A stretch of DNA of 64,000 nt, taken from positions 2,170,001-2,234,000 of the forward strand of contig NZ_CP032616.1 in NCBI RefSeq assembly GCF_003626975.1. The letters run 5' to 3'. The notes beneath the pieces are model-generated. The model searched no databases and was not told the DNA's origin. It saw only the letters and a program-made list of their open reading frames with translations. Numbering within the stretch: the stretch's first letter is position 1; every line of letters begins with the position of its first letter. A program made the position numbers and the translations under genes. Below, piece by piece: positions 17,761 through 27,006 of the stretch. This stretch comes from Pseudomonas sp. DY-1. GTDB lineage: Bacteria > Pseudomonadota > Gammaproteobacteria > Pseudomonadales > Pseudomonadaceae.

Positions 17761-19041
17761 ATGTCCCTCGATCCCAAAGCCTTCCTGCGCGACCTGTTCG
17801 CCACTGCCATCGCCGCCGCACATCCACGCCAGGTCCTGGCCGACCACTTGCCCGCCGACCGTTCCAGTCGCGTAATCGTCATCGGCGCCGGCAAGGCAGC
17901 CGCGGCCATGGCAGAGGTTATCGAGCAGGAATGGCGGGGTGAAATCTCCGGCCTGGTGGTAACCCGCTACGGCCATGGCGCGAACTGCAAGAAGATCGAA
18001 GTGGTCGAAGCCGCCCACCCAGTACCTGACGCCGCCGGCCTGGAAACCGCCAAGCGTGTGCTCGAACTGGTGAGCAACCTCAACGAATCCGACCGGGTGA
18101 TCTTCCTGCTCTCCGGCGGCGGTTCCTCGCTGCTCGCCCTGCCCGCCGAGGGCCTGACCCTCAAGGACAAGCAGGCCATCAACAAAGCCCTGCTGAGGTC
18201 CGGCGCCTCCATCTCCGAGATGAACTGCGTGCGCAAACACCTCTCGGCGATCAAGGGGGGCCGCCTGGCGAAGGCTTGCTGGCCGGCAACCGTCTATACC
18301 TATGCGATTTCCGACGTACCGGGCGACGAGGCCACCGTGATCGCCTCCGGCCCCACCGTAGCCGACCCGACCACTTCAGCCGAAGCCCTGGCGATCCTCG
18401 CCCGCTATGAAATCGACGTACCACGCCACGTGCACGCCTGGCTGCAGGACCCTCGCTCGGAAACCGTCAAACCGGGTGATCCCTGCCTGTCCCGCAGTCA
18501 CTTCCAGTTGATCGCTACCCCCCAGCAGTCCCTCGATGCCGCCGCCGAGAAAGTCCGCGCCGCCGGCCTCACCCCGCTGATCCTCGGCGATCTGGAAGGC
18601 GAATCCCGCGAAGTCGCCAAGGTGCATGCCGGCATCGCCCGCCAGGTCGTACTGCATGGCCAGCCGATCAAGCCGCCGTGCGTGATCCTCTCTGGCGGCG
18701 AAACGACTGTGACCGTACGCGGCAGTGGCCGGGGCGGGCGTAACGCCGAGTTCCTGCTGAGCCTGACCAATGCCCTGAAGGGCCTGCCGGGCGTCTACGC
18801 CCTGGCCGGCGACACCGACGGCATCGACGGTTCCGAAGACAATGCCGGCGCCATCATGACTCCCTGCAGCTACGCCCGCGCCGCCAGGCAGGAGCTGTCC
18901 GCCAGCGACGAACTGGACAACAACAACGGATACGGGTATTTCGCCGCACTCGGTGACCTCATCGTCACTGAACCGACCCGTACCAACGTGAACGACTTCC
19001 GCGCCATCCTGATTCTCGAGAGCCCTGAAAATGACGCCTGA
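17761..19041 (+). CDS. ttuD: Glycerate 2-kinase / hydroxypyruvate reductase (TtuD, MOFRL family)
   Basis: Often annotated hydroxypyruvate reductase, but the family (DUF4147 plus MOFRL) contains glycerate 2-kinases, which fits its place between glxR (makes glycerate) and pyruvate kinase. The ATG at 17761 has CACGGAGCC upstream and gives 426 residues; the frame is open from 17719. Visible motifs are RVIVIGAGKAAAAMAE, the FLLSGGGSSLLALP nucleotide loop, and GRGGRNAEFLLSL with ALAGDTDGIDGSEDNAGA in the MOFRL part. The pyk start lies inside its last codons (11-bp overlap), so the two are coupled. Whether it phosphorylates glycerate or reduces hydroxypyruvate needs an assay. Confidence 0.9.
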   Translation: MSLDPKAFLRDLFATAIAAAHPRQVLADHLPADRSSRVIVIGAGKAAAAMAEVIEQEWRGEISGLVVTRYGHGANCKKIEVVEAAHPVPDAAGLETAKRVLELVSNLNESDRVIFLLSGGGSSLLALPAEGLTLKDKQAINKALLRSGASISEMNCVRKHLSAIKGGRLAKACWPATVYTYAISDVPGDEATVIASGPTVADPTTSAEALAILARYEIDVPRHVHAWLQDPRSETVKPGDPCLSRSHFQLIATPQQSLDAAAEKVRAAGLTPLILGDLEGESREVAKVHAGIARQVVLHGQPIKPPCVILSGGETTVTVRGSGRGGRNAEFLLSLTNALKGLPGVYALAGDTDGIDGSEDNAGAIMTPCSYARAARQELSASDELDNNNGYGYFAALGDLIVTEPTRTNVNDFRAILILESPENDA

Positions 19042-20446
19042 CAAGAAAGTAAAAATCCTCGCCACCCTCGGTCCGGCGATCAAAGGCATCGACGACATCC
19101 GCCAACTGGTGGAAGCCGGCGTCAACCTGTTCCGCCTGAACTTCAGCCACGGCGAGCACGCCGATCACGCCCAGCGCTATCAGTGGGTGCGTGAGGTCGA
19201 GCGCCAACTGAACTACCCGATCGGCATCCTGATGGACCTGCAAGGCCCGAAACTGCGCGTCGGCCGCTTCGCCGACGGCAAGGTCAACCTTGAGCGTGGT
19301 CAGGCCTTCCGCCTGGATCTGGACAGCACTCCCGGCGACGCTCGCCGAGTCAACCTGCCTCATCCGGAGATCATCGAAGCCCTGGAGCCCGGCATGAACC
19401 TGCTGCTGGACGACGGTCGCCTGCGCCTGCAAGTGACCGCCAGTCACGCCGATGCAGTGGAAACCACTGTGATCGCCGGTGGCGAACTGTCCGATCGCAA
19501 GGGCGTCAACGTGCCGGAAGCAGTGCTGCAGCTCTCGCCGCTGACCGCCAAGGACCGTCGCGACCTGGACTTCGGTCTGGACCTGGGTGTGGACTGGGTC
19601 GCCCTGTCCTTCGTACAGCGCCCTGAAGACATCATCGAAGCTCGTGAGCTGATCAAGGGCCGCGCCTTCCTCATGGCCAAGATCGAGAAGCCCTCGGCCG
19701 TCGTGCATCTGGAAGAGATCGCGCGCCTCTGTGACGCCATCATGGTCGCCCGTGGTGACCTGGGCGTCGAAGTGCCGGCAGAGAATGTGCCGCGCATTCA
19801 GAAAGACATCATCCGCACCTGCCGCCAACTGGGCCGTCCGGTTGTAGTCGCCACCCAGATGCTGGAATCCATGCGCTTCTCCCCTGCCCCGACCCGCGCC
19901 GAGGTGACCGACGTCGCCAACGCCGTGGCCGAGGGCGCCGACGCTGTGATGCTGTCCGCTGAAACCGCTTCCGGCGACTACCCGCTGGAGACCGTGCAGA
20001 TGATGAGCAAGATCATTCGCCAGGTGGAGAACGGCCCGGACTTCCAGAACCAGCTCGATGTCAGCCGCCCGCAGGCCGAAGCTACCGCGTCCGACGCCAT
20101 CAGCTGCGCCATCCGCCGAATCAGCAGCATCCTGCCGGTAGTCGCACTGGTGAACTACACCGAGTCCGGCAGTTCCAGCCTGCGCGCTTCCCGCGAGCGG
20201 CCCAAGGCGCCGATCCTCAGCCTGACGCCGAATCTCCATACCGCACGTCGCCTGACCGTGGCCTGGGGTATCTACTCGGTCGTCAACGAACGCCTGCACA
20301 AGGTCGAAGAAGTCACCAGCACTGCACTGGAGATTGCCCAGGCCCAAGGCATGGCCAAGCGTGGCGATACCGTGGTGATCACCGCGGGCGTGCCTTTCGG
20401 CCAGCCGGGCAGCACCAACAGCCTGCGGATCGAGACCTTGAATTGA
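19031..20446 (+). CDS. pyk: Pyruvate kinase
   Basis: Converts phosphoenolpyruvate and ADP to pyruvate and ATP. The 471-residue protein has KILATLGPAI, FRLNFSHGEH, the active-site block AKIEKPSAVVHLEEI (Lys in KIEK), MVARGDLGVE and the late VMLSAETASGDYP motif, with a normal C-terminal allosteric domain. It overlaps ttuD by 11 bp. In this locus it would complete a route from glyoxylate through glycerate and 2-phosphoglycerate (with enolase from elsewhere) to pyruvate. It is likely one of two pyruvate kinases in the genome. Confidence 0.96.
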   Translation: MTPDKKVKILATLGPAIKGIDDIRQLVEAGVNLFRLNFSHGEHADHAQRYQWVREVERQLNYPIGILMDLQGPKLRVGRFADGKVNLERGQAFRLDLDSTPGDARRVNLPHPEIIEALEPGMNLLLDDGRLRLQVTASHADAVETTVIAGGELSDRKGVNVPEAVLQLSPLTAKDRRDLDFGLDLGVDWVALSFVQRPEDIIEARELIKGRAFLMAKIEKPSAVVHLEEIARLCDAIMVARGDLGVEVPAENVPRIQKDIIRTCRQLGRPVVVATQMLESMRFSPAPTRAEVTDVANAVAEGADAVMLSAETASGDYPLETVQMMSKIIRQVENGPDFQNQLDVSRPQAEATASDAISCAIRRISSILPVVALVNYTESGSSSLRASRERPKAPILSLTPNLHTARRLTVAWGIYSVVNERLHKVEEVTSTALEIAQAQGMAKRGDTVVITAGVPFGQPGSTNSLRIETLN

Positions 20447-20551
20447 TGTGAAACATCCGGAGCGACGGTTTCCGAAGAGAACCCGCGCTCCACGCACCGG
20501 CTTCGATGCCGGGCGATAACAGAAATCCCATCTGGCTACTGCCAGTTAATC

Positions 20552-20583
20552 GGCGCCTACTCACCGGGGCGCCTCATTTTTTT
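20552..20583 (+). terminator. Probable terminator after pyk
   Basis: GGCGCC at 20552-20557 pairs with GGCGCC at 20568-20573, followed shortly by seven T (20577-20583). The stem is short, so confidence is moderate. Confidence 0.55.
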
Positions 20584-20593
20584 GCAAGCTGCC

Positions 20594-21502
20594 ATGTACC
20601 GACTGCCCCTACGACCCGAAGTCCGTAGCTGGGCTTCTGCCCAGTTGAACGGTTTCAGCCAGATATTCCTCCAGCGCCACCCCGGTTGCGGCGCGCTGAT
20701 ACTGCTTGCCATCGCGGTGGGCGCTCCCAACTTGCTGGGCGGCGCCCTGCTCGGCGGAGCTGCTTCCTGGCTCACCGCAGTACGCCGCCGCTATGCCCCC
20801 GACGACATCGAGGCCGGGCTCTACGGCTACAACGGTGTGCTGCTTGGCCTGCTACTGAGTGCGCGCTTCGAACCCTCGCTCTACCTGGCGCTGCTGATCC
20901 TCTGCGCCAGCGGCTTGTCCAGCCTGCTGCTCAACGCCCTGCTCAAGGCAGTCCGCCAGCACAACTGGCTTCCCGCCTATACCGCACCCTTCGTCGGTCT
21001 CGGCTGGATACTGCTGGCCCTGGGAGGACCGCTGGAACTGACACCCACTACCACCGCTGGCACTACGCTGCATTCCGGGTGGATAGACACGCCTATGGCG
21101 ATCATCCGGGGCATCGGCCAGGTGATATTTCTCGACCAGCCAACAGCCGGCGCGCTGGTACTGGGAGCTCTTTTCCTAGCGGGATGGCGAGTGGGGCTCT
21201 GGGCGCTGCTGGGATCCAGTACTGCGCTGGTCCTGGCGCTTCTCCAGGGAATGCCGATGCAGGCGGTGCTGGTTGGACTGTTCAGCCTCAACGGAGCGCT
21301 GATCGCCCTTGCACTGGGCAAAGATCTGCGTCGCCCCTGGTGCGCACTGGCCGGCATCCTACTGGGCATTGCCCTTCAACCCGGTTTCGCCGCCCTTGGC
21401 CTGCCAGCCATGACCGCTCCCTTTATCCTTGCATGCTGGCTGGTGCTGGTGGCCAAGCGAATGATGGGGCTGGCACAACCTGCGCCGTCGCGAACCTTGT
21501 AG
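20594..21502 (+). CDS. Urea transporter (UT family)
   Basis: Inner-membrane urea channel of the UT family, 302 residues from the ATG at 20594 (a TTG at 20582 would add four residues). About ten hydrophobic segments form two repeated halves, with the UT-type GLYGYNGVLLGLLLS and GLFSLNGALIALALG repeat signatures at about residues 80-94 and 233-247. It sits just after pyk, so it may handle urea from AllA, exporting excess or recapturing it for urease. The Shine-Dalgarno is weak. It ends before a bidirectional terminator shared with fimV. Confidence 0.85.
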   Translation: MYRLPLRPEVRSWASAQLNGFSQIFLQRHPGCGALILLAIAVGAPNLLGGALLGGAASWLTAVRRRYAPDDIEAGLYGYNGVLLGLLLSARFEPSLYLALLILCASGLSSLLLNALLKAVRQHNWLPAYTAPFVGLGWILLALGGPLELTPTTTAGTTLHSGWIDTPMAIIRGIGQVIFLDQPTAGALVLGALFLAGWRVGLWALLGSSTALVLALLQGMPMQAVLVGLFSLNGALIALALGKDLRRPWCALAGILLGIALQPGFAALGLPAMTAPFILACWLVLVAKRMMGLAQPAPSRTL

Positions 21503-21536
21503 CTGGAACCTGGCTGGATGAGCCGGCCGCAAAAAG

Positions 21537-21565
21537 AAAAAGCCCGGCTTGTGGCCGGGCTTTTT
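21537..21565. terminator. Bidirectional terminator
   Basis: AAAAAGCCCGGC (21537-21548) pairs nearly perfectly with GCCGGGCTTTTT (21554-21565) around TTGTG. It separates the convergent urea-transporter and fimV-like genes and works in both directions because A and T runs flank the stem. Confidence 0.9.
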
Positions 21566-21583
21566 CATTGGTTCTGAAACGCT

Positions 21584-23716
21584 TCAGGCGATCTTCGCCA
21601 GCAAGTCACGCGCTTCCTGTTTCTGCTGGTCGTCACCTTCACTGATGACCTCGTTGAGGATGCTGCAGGCCGCCTCAATATTGCCTTGCTTGATGTACGC
21701 AAGCGCCAGGTTCAGCTTGGTGAGGTTCTCCTGACGGGCATCCAGCATGTCCAGTTCTTCCAGGCTGACCATCGGATCGACGAACTCGGCCGTGAGCTCG
21801 TCCAGGTTCTCGGCCTGTGGCAGCTCTGGCAGCTCGCCGAAGGGGCTCAGGGTATCGGCGTCCAGGGTCAACTCGAAGACTTCCGGCAGCTCCTGGAGAT
21901 TGGTCGGGAAGCCCAGGTCGTCCTCCACGGTCGCGAAGGCCTGGACCACAGTTGCCTTGCGCTTGGGCTCGGCCGTCTTGAACGGGCTGACCTGCTCCCA
22001 ATCGGCATCCAGCGGATAGCCATCGAAATCGGATTGCGCGCTCTCGATGTGCTCGTTGCTGGCCTCGGCCAGAGCCGGAGCTGCTTCATCCAGTACGAAC
22101 ACCGGCTCGCTCGGAGCCACCGCACCCAAGTCTGCATAACGGGCACAAATAGCAGCCAGGCGCCCTGCATCGGCATGCAGATCTCGCAGGGCAGCTTCTT
22201 CGAGGGTGAAGGCAACCGTGTCACGCAACTCGCCCAGCACTTCCAGCAGGCGGTAGCGCAGATCCAGGCGCTGGGGTTCCAGCGCAACGGCCGGACGCAG
22301 CACGGCGAGGGCTTCGCGCCAGCGGCCATAGGCGATATAGATGTTGGCGCCTTCCAGTGCATCGGGATTGAGCTTGGCAGCGGGCATCGCGACGACCATC
22401 GGCGATGCTGCGACGGCTGCGACCGGCACCAGTTTCGGCATTACCGGGGCAACTGGCTGTACCTCTTCGTGGCGATGCTGGAAGGCCACCTTGGCCTTTC
22501 CGGTGGTCTGGGCTTCTTCCAGCTCCTGCTCCTGGGCCTCGCGACGGGAGCGGCGCAGCAGCACCCAATCCAGAAGGAACAACAGCACCAGCCCGGACAC
22601 CATGATCGCCCACCAGACTGGACTGATACCGGAACTGCCTGTTTGCACCGGCGCCAGCACAGTCCGTTCCGTGGCCTGGGCGGCAGGAATGATCGCAGGA
22701 GCGGGTACTGGCTGAGCTTGCGGAGCCTCACCTGCCACCGGGGCAGTAGTGATCTGCTGGACTTGCTGCTGCAGCGAGGTCATCTGCTGGTCGCTGCCGC
22801 TCAATTGCTGCTGCATAGCATCCAGCTTGGCCTGGAGTTCGGCGATGTGCTGGCGCAGTTCTGCGCGTTCGGCTTCGCCCTGGGCGATGCTGGAATCCAC
22901 TCGTTGCTGGGCCTGGGTCAGTTCGTCCAGTGTCGATCCGGACGGAGCGGCGACCACCGGTTCCGGTGCCTGAGCCTGGTTCGGCACAGCGACCGGCGCT
23001 GCTGCAACAGGAACGCTGGCCTGCACAACGCTATCCGGCAGCAGCAAGGACTGGCCGGCATGCAGGCGATTAAGATCACCATCCGGGAATGCCTGAGGAT
23101 TGAGGGAGTAGATGCCATCCAGCATTTGCTGTTGGCTCATGCCACTGCCCGCACTGAGGCGTTTGGAGATCGCCCAGAGACTGTCACCCCGTACAACCTT
23201 GTATTGCCTGCCTTGGGTGGCGGCGGGTGCTGGCTTGGGTTGTACCTTTGCGACCGGAGCAGTTGCGAAAACTGCCTCACGGACCGGTGTAACCGGTGCG
23301 CTGCTTGCAGTGTAGGCCGAACCGGGCGGATCCAGCAGCAGGGTGTATTCGCGCAGCAACTTGCCATTGGGGCGAGCCACTTCGACGATGAAATTCAGGT
23401 AGGGCTCGCGAACCGGCTGGTTGGAAACCACGCGGATGCGGCTGCCCGAGCCACGGATCACCGGGCTGAAGCGAAGGTCGTTGAGAAAGATGAAGCGGTC
23501 GACACCGGCACGCTCGAAGTCATCGGCCGAGGCCAGTCTGACTTTGATTTCGCTGTCGTTGAGATCGCCGACTTCGAGCAATTCGATTTCGGCATCCAGT
23601 GGCTGGTTCAGGGCGGAATGCAAGGTGATTTCGCCTAGCCCCAGTGCTGGCACCAGGCCTGAATAAAGTGCAGAGCCTGAAGCAAGTGTCAGCAGGAGCT
23701 TGTGAACCCTCGCCAT
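21584..23716 (-). CDS. fimV: FimV/HubP-family polar organiser protein
   Basis: Large inner-membrane protein of the FimV/HubP family, which organises cell-pole structures such as twitching-motility machinery. The ATG at 23716 has GGGGAGGA upstream (710 residues); an upstream in-frame ATG at 23752 lacks one. It shows a signal peptide (about 1-27), the FimV N-terminal domain (GEITLHSALNQPLDAEIELL), a LysM domain near residues 172-222 (YKVVRGDSLWAISKRLS), a coiled coil, one transmembrane segment near 365-385, and the acidic C-terminal region ending in the conserved FimV TPR-like motif (LALAYIKQGNIEAACSILNE). It is shorter than classical pseudomonad FimV (about 900 residues) and not beside truA or asd, so it may be a paralogue. 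Confidence 0.85.
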   Translation of the reverse strand: MARVHKLLLTLASGSALYSGLVPALGLGEITLHSALNQPLDAEIELLEVGDLNDSEIKVRLASADDFERAGVDRFIFLNDLRFSPVIRGSGSRIRVVSNQPVREPYLNFIVEVARPNGKLLREYTLLLDPPGSAYTASSAPVTPVREAVFATAPVAKVQPKPAPAATQGRQYKVVRGDSLWAISKRLSAGSGMSQQQMLDGIYSLNPQAFPDGDLNRLHAGQSLLLPDSVVQASVPVAAAPVAVPNQAQAPEPVVAAPSGSTLDELTQAQQRVDSSIAQGEAERAELRQHIAELQAKLDAMQQQLSGSDQQMTSLQQQVQQITTAPVAGEAPQAQPVPAPAIIPAAQATERTVLAPVQTGSSGISPVWWAIMVSGLVLLFLLDWVLLRRSRREAQEQELEEAQTTGKAKVAFQHRHEEVQPVAPVMPKLVPVAAVAASPMVVAMPAAKLNPDALEGANIYIAYGRWREALAVLRPAVALEPQRLDLRYRLLEVLGELRDTVAFTLEEAALRDLHADAGRLAAICARYADLGAVAPSEPVFVLDEAAPALAEASNEHIESAQSDFDGYPLDADWEQVSPFKTAEPKRKATVVQAFATVEDDLGFPTNLQELPEVFELTLDADTLSPFGELPELPQAENLDELTAEFVDPMVSLEELDMLDARQENLTKLNLALAYIKQGNIEAACSILNEVISEGDDQQKQEARDLLAKIA

Positions 23717-23960
23717 ACGTCCTCCCCGGTCACGCACATCCGCGAAATGCACCTCTGATGTCCCGCCCGGGCATCCTCGAAGTGACGCGAAAACTCGTTG
23801 ACCTCAAACCACAATGATAGCGGGATGCCACTCCTTATCCATCCCACGCAACACCAGACATGACGGGCGTCCTGCTCCCTCACCCAGCATAATGGCAGCT
23901 GGCCACAAACTTATTCTGTAGCTTACTCCACTATAGGAAAGAATTCGCGAGGGTCTTGAC

Positions 23961-23986
23961 AAAAATTTTATCGTGCGATTTGCACG
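23961..23986 (-). terminator. Possible terminator of MFS gene
   Basis: Reading leftwards, CGTGC-AAATC-GCACG immediately follows the MFS stop codon and is followed by ATAAAATTTTT. The stem is only five bp, so this is tentative. Confidence 0.45.
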
Positions 23987-23987
23987 C

Positions 23988-25391
23988 TCATACCCTTGCA
24001 GAGCGCACGCCCCAGGCAGGCACCACCGCCAACAGGAAGAGTAGCGCAACCAGCCAGAAGCTCTGTTCAAACGCCAGTGCCTCAGCCGCGGCATTCCCCC
24101 CCTCGGCAGCATGGCGCCACTCCAGGAAGAAGGTAAGCAGGTTGACCCCGAAGGCGCCACCCAGTTGGCGGACGAAGGTGATCGCGCCGGCGCCCAGCGC
24201 CAGCTCTTCTGCATTCAGGACATCCAACGCTCCCGTGCTCATGGCGGGCAGGAGCAACCCGAGGCCGAGGCGGCCGACACAGGCCCACCCGCACAGCTCC
24301 AGGAATGCAGCACCTTGCCCAGCCAGTCCCAAGGCAGCTGACGAAACCGCGAACACCAATAGGCCGAATACCAGCATGGAGGCTGCCGAGAGGCGGTCGC
24401 TGGCCCAGCCACCGACGAAAGACGCCAGCCCCAGCACCACGCCGGTCGGTAGCAGGAGCAGACCCGCCTTGCCGGCACTGTACCCTTCCACCGTCTGCAG
24501 GAAGAGAGGAATCAGGTAGGTGGAGCCGTACAACCCCAGCCCGAGCACCAGTGCGACCCAGCTTGCCTTGCGGAACGCGGCATGACGCCAAAGCTGCAAT
24601 GGCAGCAGCGGCCGCTCGCAGGCACGACTGCGCCGCAGGAAGGCCACAGCGCATCCCAGGCCTAGAAGTCCTGGCACCCAGGCGCTAGGCGCCATCCAGC
24701 CGAAACGCTGAGCCTCGGCCAAGGCTCCAAGCAGGGCGAAGAGCGCAACGCTGAGCAAGATGAAGGCGCGGAGATCCACGCCAGGCGTATTGCGGTCGCG
24801 CACGCTGGGCATCAGCCACTGGGCCCCGAGTAAGGCCAACAGGCACAGCGGCAAGGGAAGCCAGAACACCGCCCCCCAGCCGAAGTGATCGATCAGATAG
24901 CCACCGACGGTTGGTCCGAGGGTTGGCGCCACCATGATGCCCAAGCCATAGATACCCAGCGCCAGGCCACGACCGCCTTCGGAGTAGACGCGAAAGATGA
25001 GTACCATCGCCAACGGCTGGATGATGCCGGCACAGGCGCCCATGACAATGCGCAGGGCAATCAGCTGCCAGGCCGCATCCGCAACCAGCGCCAGCAATGA
25101 CGCTACGCTGAACAGACCAAGCCCGAGCTGCACGGTACGCCGCGCGCCCAGCCGAGACTGGCACCAGGCGGCCAGTAGCAAACCAGCCGTCATCGCGGCG
25201 AGGAACCCGGTTGAAAGCCATTGAGCCAGCGGCCGTCCGACGTTGAAGTCGAACATGATCGCCGGCAGTGCGACGTTGATGCTGGTGGAAGCGAGAATCA
25301 TCGCCATGCTGCCGAGCATCAACAGGCCCAACAGCCATTGCGGATAGCGTGCGCCGAAGCGCTGGTGCAGCGCTTCCAGATCCTGCCCCAT
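23988..25391 (-). CDS. MFS multidrug exporter (DHA2/EmrB-like)
   Basis: A 14-helix-type major facilitator, 467 residues, of the drug:H+ antiporter-2 group. The start at 25391 overlaps the marR stop codon by one base, which decides it over a longer frame beginning 25439. Motif C-like GLGIMVAPTLGPTVGGYLI near residue 150 and the N-terminal ASTSINVALPAIMFDF segment are typical of antiporters. With the marR gene it forms a compact regulator-exporter operon, a common arrangement for efflux pumps induced by aromatic or phenolic compounds. The substrate is unknown, and no membrane-fusion partner is encoded next to it. Confidence 0.88.
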   Translation of the reverse strand: MGQDLEALHQRFGARYPQWLLGLLMLGSMAMILASTSINVALPAIMFDFNVGRPLAQWLSTGFLAAMTAGLLLAAWCQSRLGARRTVQLGLGLFSVASLLALVADAAWQLIALRIVMGACAGIIQPLAMVLIFRVYSEGGRGLALGIYGLGIMVAPTLGPTVGGYLIDHFGWGAVFWLPLPLCLLALLGAQWLMPSVRDRNTPGVDLRAFILLSVALFALLGALAEAQRFGWMAPSAWVPGLLGLGCAVAFLRRSRACERPLLPLQLWRHAAFRKASWVALVLGLGLYGSTYLIPLFLQTVEGYSAGKAGLLLLPTGVVLGLASFVGGWASDRLSAASMLVFGLLVFAVSSAALGLAGQGAAFLELCGWACVGRLGLGLLLPAMSTGALDVLNAEELALGAGAITFVRQLGGAFGVNLLTFFLEWRHAAEGGNAAAEALAFEQSFWLVALLFLLAVVPAWGVRSARV

Positions 25392-25825
25392 CAGAGGCGG
25401 TCCAGGTTCGCCAGAATCCGTGCGTGAACCTGCTGGCAATGGCGCAGCTCTTCATCGTCGATGCCGTCGAAGAGCTCCTGGCGCAATTGGCTGGAGATGG
25501 CTTCGATCTTCTCGATCAGGGGGCGGGCCGGTGGGCACAAGGCGATCTTCTTCGCCCGCCGGTCTTCGACGACGGCCATGCGCTGGATCAGGCCCTGGGC
25601 CTCAAGGCTGTCCAGCAGACGGGCCAGGGTCGGGCCTTCGACGCCGACGCTCTTGGCCAGCTCGCGCTGGGTCGGGGACTCTTCAAAACGGGATAAGTGA
25701 AGCAGCACAAGCCAGCGCGCCTGGGATAGGCCCATGCCAGCCAGACGGCGGTCGAGTTCTGCGCGCCATGCGCGGGACATCTGCGCGAGCTGCATGGCGA
25801 AACGGTGTTGATCGGGGTAGGACAT
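25391..25825 (-). CDS. MarR/SlyA-family regulator
   Basis: A 144-residue winged-helix regulator of the MarR/SlyA group: LSQARWLVLLHLSRFEESPT, then QRELAKSVGVEGPTLARLLD as recognition helix and the wing RMAVVEDRRAKKIAL. It is the first gene of an operon with the downstream MFS exporter. A TTAGCCAGCTAA box and a CTAATAATTAG palindrome lie immediately upstream (25850-25868), overlapping the likely promoter, so autorepression together with the pump is probable. Confidence 0.9.
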   Translation of the reverse strand: MSYPDQHRFAMQLAQMSRAWRAELDRRLAGMGLSQARWLVLLHLSRFEESPTQRELAKSVGVEGPTLARLLDSLEAQGLIQRMAVVEDRRAKKIALCPPARPLIEKIEAISSQLRQELFDGIDDEELRHCQQVHARILANLDRL

Positions 25826-25849
25826 CGATTATGACTCGGACTTCTTATA

Positions 25850-25868
25850 CTAATAATTAGCCAGCTAA
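25850..25868. promoter_or_regulatory. SlyA-like operator region of marR-MFS operon
   Basis: CTAATAATTAG (25850-25860) is a perfect palindrome, and TTAGCCAGCTAA (25857-25868) differs by one base from the SlyA consensus TTAGCAAGCTAA. Both lie just upstream of the marR start (25825). Confidence 0.65.
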
Positions 25869-25902
25869 CCATAGCCGAAAGCCGCGAGCAAGCCCCCCGC
25901 CC

Positions 25903-26919
25903 CTACCACTTCACATACTGGTCCTCGACGAATCCCCACATTCTTTCGATCTGGACTGGCGCGCGCCCCGCCGGGCGCAGGGTGCCGCTGAAGCGACCGA
26001 AGACCTGCTTGAAATTGCTTGCAATGAAACCCAGATTCAAGCGCTCCTCGTGCAGCCCCTCGCCCTCGAAAGTCAGCTCGACCTGACCATCGTGAGAGGT
26101 CATGCTCCAGGTCCCTAGCGGCCGCTCGCGATCGAAGCTGAAGCGCACCGTATCGACCTTGAGCATTTCCCCGTCCAACCAGAAGCAATTCTCGGTGAAG
26201 CTGGTCTCGTTCACCCCACAGGAGAGGTTCAGACCGACCCGCACCCCATCGGCCAGCCCGGACAGGCAGGCCCAGTTCCAATTGGTTTCCGGGCGCATGT
26301 AGCCCGCCGACCAGTCGTGATGGGCAAAGGCGCCGATCTGCGCAAGATCGAAGGTGCCCAGGGTGCTGCTCACCTGACCCTGGCAGGCGACACCCGCCAC
26401 CTTCTGCGCATAGACCCAACCATTCGCAGCGGTCGGCGTGCAGATGCACATGGGCTGGAAGCCAGGCTCCCGCTCACTGAACCAGGCGTCGATGCGGGTG
26501 CCGTCGTCGAGCTCCACCAGCAGGCGCTTCTGTGCCGAATCCGCGCGGTTCTCCAGGCGCAGCAAGTTGCGTCCCTGGCGCAGTTCGCACACGCCGTCAT
26601 CCGGCGTTTGGGAAAAGGTGGTCCCGAACCCCAGCGGCAACTTGAACTGCCGCTCGATCATGCGGCCGCTGGCCGGGTGGAAGAGATAGACGAAACCAAC
26701 GCCCACCAGGCTCAGATTGGCCAGGGCACACCCGCCGATCAGCTCGTCGCTGAGCAACCCGAAGTACTGGAACTGGTGGAAGCGCCGCCATTTCGCCAGA
26801 GCCCCCAGGCGACGCCCCATGGGCGAGCGGAAGTCGAAATCGCGGTAGTTGATGAGGTCCGGTGCAGCGGGAAAGATGCCGTAGTGCGGTTGGCCGTCGG
26901 CCTGGATCAGCTTGTCCAT
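25903..26919 (-). CDS. DUF2804 family protein
   Basis: A 338-residue protein of the DUF2804 family, of unknown function; its fold is thought to be lipocalin- or carotenoid-synthase-like. The ATG at 26919 (DKLIQADGQPHYGIFPAAP) matches the family start better than the longer frame. Typical features are the FDFRSPMGRR motif, WRRFHQFQYFGLLSDEL, and the tryptophan-rich HHDWSAGYMRPETNWNWA stretch. No signal peptide or membrane segment. It sits alone, divergent from nothing obvious, between the marR promoter and a diguanylate cyclase gene; no functional link is visible. Confidence 0.8.
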   Translation of the reverse strand: MDKLIQADGQPHYGIFPAAPDLINYRDFDFRSPMGRRLGALAKWRRFHQFQYFGLLSDELIGGCALANLSLVGVGFVYLFHPASGRMIERQFKLPLGFGTTFSQTPDDGVCELRQGRNLLRLENRADSAQKRLLVELDDGTRIDAWFSEREPGFQPMCICTPTAANGWVYAQKVAGVACQGQVSSTLGTFDLAQIGAFAHHDWSAGYMRPETNWNWACLSGLADGVRVGLNLSCGVNETSFTENCFWLDGEMLKVDTVRFSFDRERPLGTWSMTSHDGQVELTFEGEGLHEERLNLGFIASNFKQVFGRFSGTLRPAGRAPVQIERMWGFVEDQYVKW

Positions 26920-27006
26920 GCGGATCGCTCGAAGCGGGAGGAGCGGCGATGCTAGCACCGGCCGCCGCGCCGGACAGTCACGACGCGCGCCATCGGAAGC
27001 GACTAT

